Source: Pseudomonas sp. PDNC002 (GTDB lineage Bacteria; Pseudomonadota; Gammaproteobacteria; Pseudomonadales; Pseudomonadaceae). From it: a stretch of DNA of 64,000 bases. Positions 61,971 to 64,000 of this stretch are shown in pieces (the first letter of the stretch is position 1; every line of letters begins with the position of its first letter). Location: NCBI RefSeq assembly GCF_016919445.1, contig NZ_CP070356.1:1557501-1621500 (forward strand). Direction: 5' to 3'. The notes under the pieces are model-generated. The model was not told where the DNA came from. It ran no database searches and worked only from the letters and a program-made list of their open reading frames with translations. A program made the translations under genes and the position numbers.

Positions 61971-64000
61971 ATGAAAAATACAAAGGCAGGCAGTCTTTTT
62001 TCGGGCGCGCGCAGCAGCTCGCTGATCCTCGGACTCTTCGTGGTCCTGATCGTGGCGATCGTCTTGCTGTTCGCCAACTTCGCTTACCTCAACACCCAGT
62101 CGAACCACGACAAACAGTACATCGGCCACGCCGGCGAGCTGCGGGTGCTGTCCCAGCGTATCGCCAAGAACGCCACGGAAGCGGCGGCGGGCAAGGGCGA
62201 GGCGTTCAAGCTCCTGAAGGAAGCGCGCAACGACTTCGAGAAGCGCTGGAACATCCTTTCCAACGGTGACGAGAGTACCGGCCTGCCGCCGAGCCCGACT
62301 GCGGTACAACCGCAGATGGCGGAAGTACAGAAAGACTGGGATACCCTGCGCAAGAACGCCGACTCCATCCTCGCCAGCGAACAGACCGTACTGTCCCTGC
62401 ACCAGGTGGCCGCGACCCTCGCCGAAACCATCCCGCAGCTGCAGGTGGAGTACGAAGAGGTCGTCGACATCCTGCTGGAGAACGGCGCCCCGGCCGACCA
62501 GGTCGCGGTAGCCCAGCGCCAGTCGCTGCTCGCCGAACGTATCCTCGGCTCGGTGAACAAGGTGCTCGCCGGTGACGAGAACTCCGTGCAGGCCGCCGAC
62601 AGCTTCGGCCGTGACGCCAGCCTCTTCGGTCGCGTATTGAAGGGCATGAAGGAAGGCAACGCGGCGATGAGCATCTCCAAGGTGACCAACGCCGAAGCGG
62701 TGGACCGCCTCAACGAGATTTCCGAGCTGTTCGAATTCGTTTCCGGCTCGGTGGACGAGATCCTCGAGACCTCCCCGGAACTGTTCCAGGTGCGTGAAGC
62801 CGCCAACACCATCTTCGGTGGCTCGCAGACCCTGCTGGACAAGGCTTCCAACCTGGCCAACGGCTTCGAGAACCTGGCCGAAGGCCGTGTGTTCAACCAG
62901 GTCGCCAGCGCCGCGCTGGGCATCATCGCCCTGGGCGCGATCATCCTCATCGGCCTGGTGATGGTGCGTGAAACCAACCGCCGTCTGGCCGAGACCGCCG
63001 AGAAGAACGAACGTAACCAGGCGGCGATTCTGCGACTGCTCGACGAAATCGCCGACCTCGCCGACGGTGACCTGACGGTGGCCGCGACCGTGACCGAGGA
63101 CTTCACCGGTGCGATCGCGGACTCCATCAACTACTCCATCGACCAGCTCCGAGAGCTGGTGGAAACCATCAACCTGACCGCCGTGCAGGTGGCCGCCGCC
63201 GCCCAGGAAACCCAGGCCACCGCCATGCACCTGGCCGAGGCTTCCGAGCACCAGGCCCAGGAAATCGCCGGCGCCTCCGCCGCGATCAACGAAATGGCCG
63301 TGTCCATTGACCAGGTATCGGCGAACGCCTCCGAGTCCTCGGCGGTAGCGGAACGTTCCGTAGCCATCGCCAACAAGGGCAACGAAGTGGTGCACAACAC
63401 CATCACCGGCATGGACAACATCCGTGAGCAGATCCAGGACACCTCGAAGCGGATCAAGCGCCTCGGTGAATCGTCCCAGGAGATCGGTGACATCGTAAGC
63501 CTGATCAACGACATTGCCGACCAGACCAACATCCTCGCACTGAACGCCGCGATCCAGGCGTCCATGGCGGGCGACGCGGGCCGCGGCTTCGCCGTGGTAG
63601 CGGACGAAGTACAGCGCCTGGCGGAACGTTCCTCCGCTGCTACCAAGCAGATCGAGGCGCTGGTGAAGACCATTCAGACCGACACCAACGAAGCGGTGAT
63701 CTCGATGGAACAGACCACCTCCGAGGTGGTTCGCGGTGCTCGCCTGGCGCAGGACGCCGGTGTGTCCCTGGAAGAGATCGAGAAGGTATCCAAGACGCTG
63801 GCAGCGTTGATCCAGAACATTTCCAACGCCGCCCGTCAGCAGGCCTCCTCCGCTGGCCACATTTCCAACACCATGAACGTGATCCAGGAGATCACCTCGC
63901 AAACCTCCGCCGGTACCACCGCCACGGCGCGCAGCATTGGTAACCTGGCCAAGATGGCCGGCGAGATGCGCCACTCCGTATCCGGCTTCAAACTGCCGGA
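61971..64000 (+). CDS. pilJ: PilJ, methyl-accepting chemoreceptor of the Pil-Chp system, 3' end cut by the window
   Basis: The receptor for twitching control, which senses pilus state or surface contact. 676 codons are present and only about six are missing if it matches PAO1 (about 682). TM1 is about 18-41 ([20 protein letters not shown]). The periplasmic part has two PilJ-type repeats (first [20 protein letters not shown]). TM2 is about 311-333. A HAMP follows, then the cytoplasmic signalling tip [20 protein letters not shown] at about 514 and [15 protein letters not shown]. The start is ATG at 61971. Confidence 0.95.
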   Translation, partial: MKNTKAGSLFSGARSSSLILGLFVVLIVAIVLLFANFAYLNTQSNHDKQYIGHAGELRVLSQRIAKNATEAAAGKGEAFKLLKEARNDFEKRWNILSNGDESTGLPPSPTAVQPQMAEVQKDWDTLRKNADSILASEQTVLSLHQVAATLAETIPQLQVEYEEVVDILLENGAPADQVAVAQRQSLLAERILGSVNKVLAGDENSVQAADSFGRDASLFGRVLKGMKEGNAAMSISKVTNAEAVDRLNEISELFEFVSGSVDEILETSPELFQVREAANTIFGGSQTLLDKASNLANGFENLAEGRVFNQVASAALGIIALGAIILIGLVMVRETNRRLAETAEKNERNQAAILRLLDEIADLADGDLTVAATVTEDFTGAIADSINYSIDQLRELVETINLTAVQVAAAAQETQATAMHLAEASEHQAQEIAGASAAINEMAVSIDQVSANASESSAVAERSVAIANKGNEVVHNTITGMDNIREQIQDTSKRIKRLGESSQEIGDIVSLINDIADQTNILALNAAIQASMAGDAGRGFAVVADEVQRLAERSSAATKQIEALVKTIQTDTNEAVISMEQTTSEVVRGARLAQDAGVSLEEIEKVSKTLAALIQNISNAARQQASSAGHISNTMNVIQEITSQTSAGTTATARSIGNLAKMAGEMRHSVSGFKLP

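Noticed and set aside
61641-63974. 777-codon open frame on the minus strand opposite pilJ
   Set aside because: It is the antisense of pilJ, whose MCP and PilJ motifs are clear. Long antisense frames are common in GC-rich DNA, and its protein (Gly/Val/Arg/His-rich) matches nothing and has no ribosome site.

Overview
The window is a chromosomal segment of a GC-rich gammaproteobacterium, almost certainly a Pseudomonas of the P. aeruginosa group. Gene content and order from mutM to pilJ follow, as I remember it, the P. aeruginosa PAO1 stretch PA0357-PA0411 nearly gene for gene. The leftmost 10 kb (thioesterase, formate dehydrogenase-like enzyme, fdhD, LysR, LysM/BON, HAD phosphatase, nudE, cysQ) resembles a different PAO1 neighbourhood (about PA5175-PA5185). 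A chromosomal junction relative to PAO1 therefore seems to lie near 9,960-10,075, where a REP-type palindrome sits. The species cannot be fixed from the sequence alone. No rRNA, tRNA, CRISPR array, prophage or insertion sequence was seen.

Layout: 1-2.6 kb holds a partial thioesterase, small unknowns and two tandem glycine-zipper proteins with His/Asp-rich tails. 3-7.2 kb holds a molybdopterin oxidoreductase, its sulfurtransferase FdhD and a LysR regulator. 7.3-16.6 kb holds housekeeping functions: LysM/BON protein, nucleotidase, NudE, CysQ, MutM, an acyltransferase, a Na/Pi-type transporter, gamma-glutamyltransferase, ferredoxin and CoaD. 16.9-21.4 kb is the long-chain alcohol oxidation cluster laoABC with divergent laoR and a perfect 16-bp palindrome between laoC and laoR. 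21.6-27.1 kb holds a GNAT protein, a YheT-type hydrolase, a lipoprotein, RsmD and an active/inactive M16 peptidase pair. 27.3-31.3 kb is ftsYEX-rpoH. 31.4-35.3 kb holds MtgA, ThiS, ThiG and TrmB.

35.5-37.7 kb is the most unusual part. A DUF1329 gene is followed by a tandem array of five 186-187-bp units. Each unit repeats the gene's last 20 codons plus stop, its terminator and a REP-like palindrome. The copies are mosaic.

37.7-48.4 kb is a long minus-strand block: HemW, RdgB, MetW, MetX, a dynamin-like GTPase, YggT, an unrecognised 402-residue secreted protein, ProC and YggS. 48.5-54 kb holds the twitching ATPases PilT and PilU, a TM2 membrane protein and the reverse transsulfuration pair (cystathionine beta-synthase and gamma-lyase). 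54.2-60.2 kb holds pyrR-pyrB-pyrC', ruvX-algH, tonB3 and gshB. 60.5-64 kb starts the Pil-Chp chemosensory cluster (pilG, pilH, pilI and nearly all of pilJ).

Functional threads: type IV pilus control (pilTU, pilGHIJ, and tonB3, which has been linked to twitching); sulfur amino acids and glutathione (metXW, CBS/CGL, gshB, ggt, cysQ); cell division and heat shock (ftsYEX-rpoH). Palindromic repeats of three kinds mark the intergenic gaps. One kind, built from CCCTCTCCC hairpins, is found here only between convergent genes.
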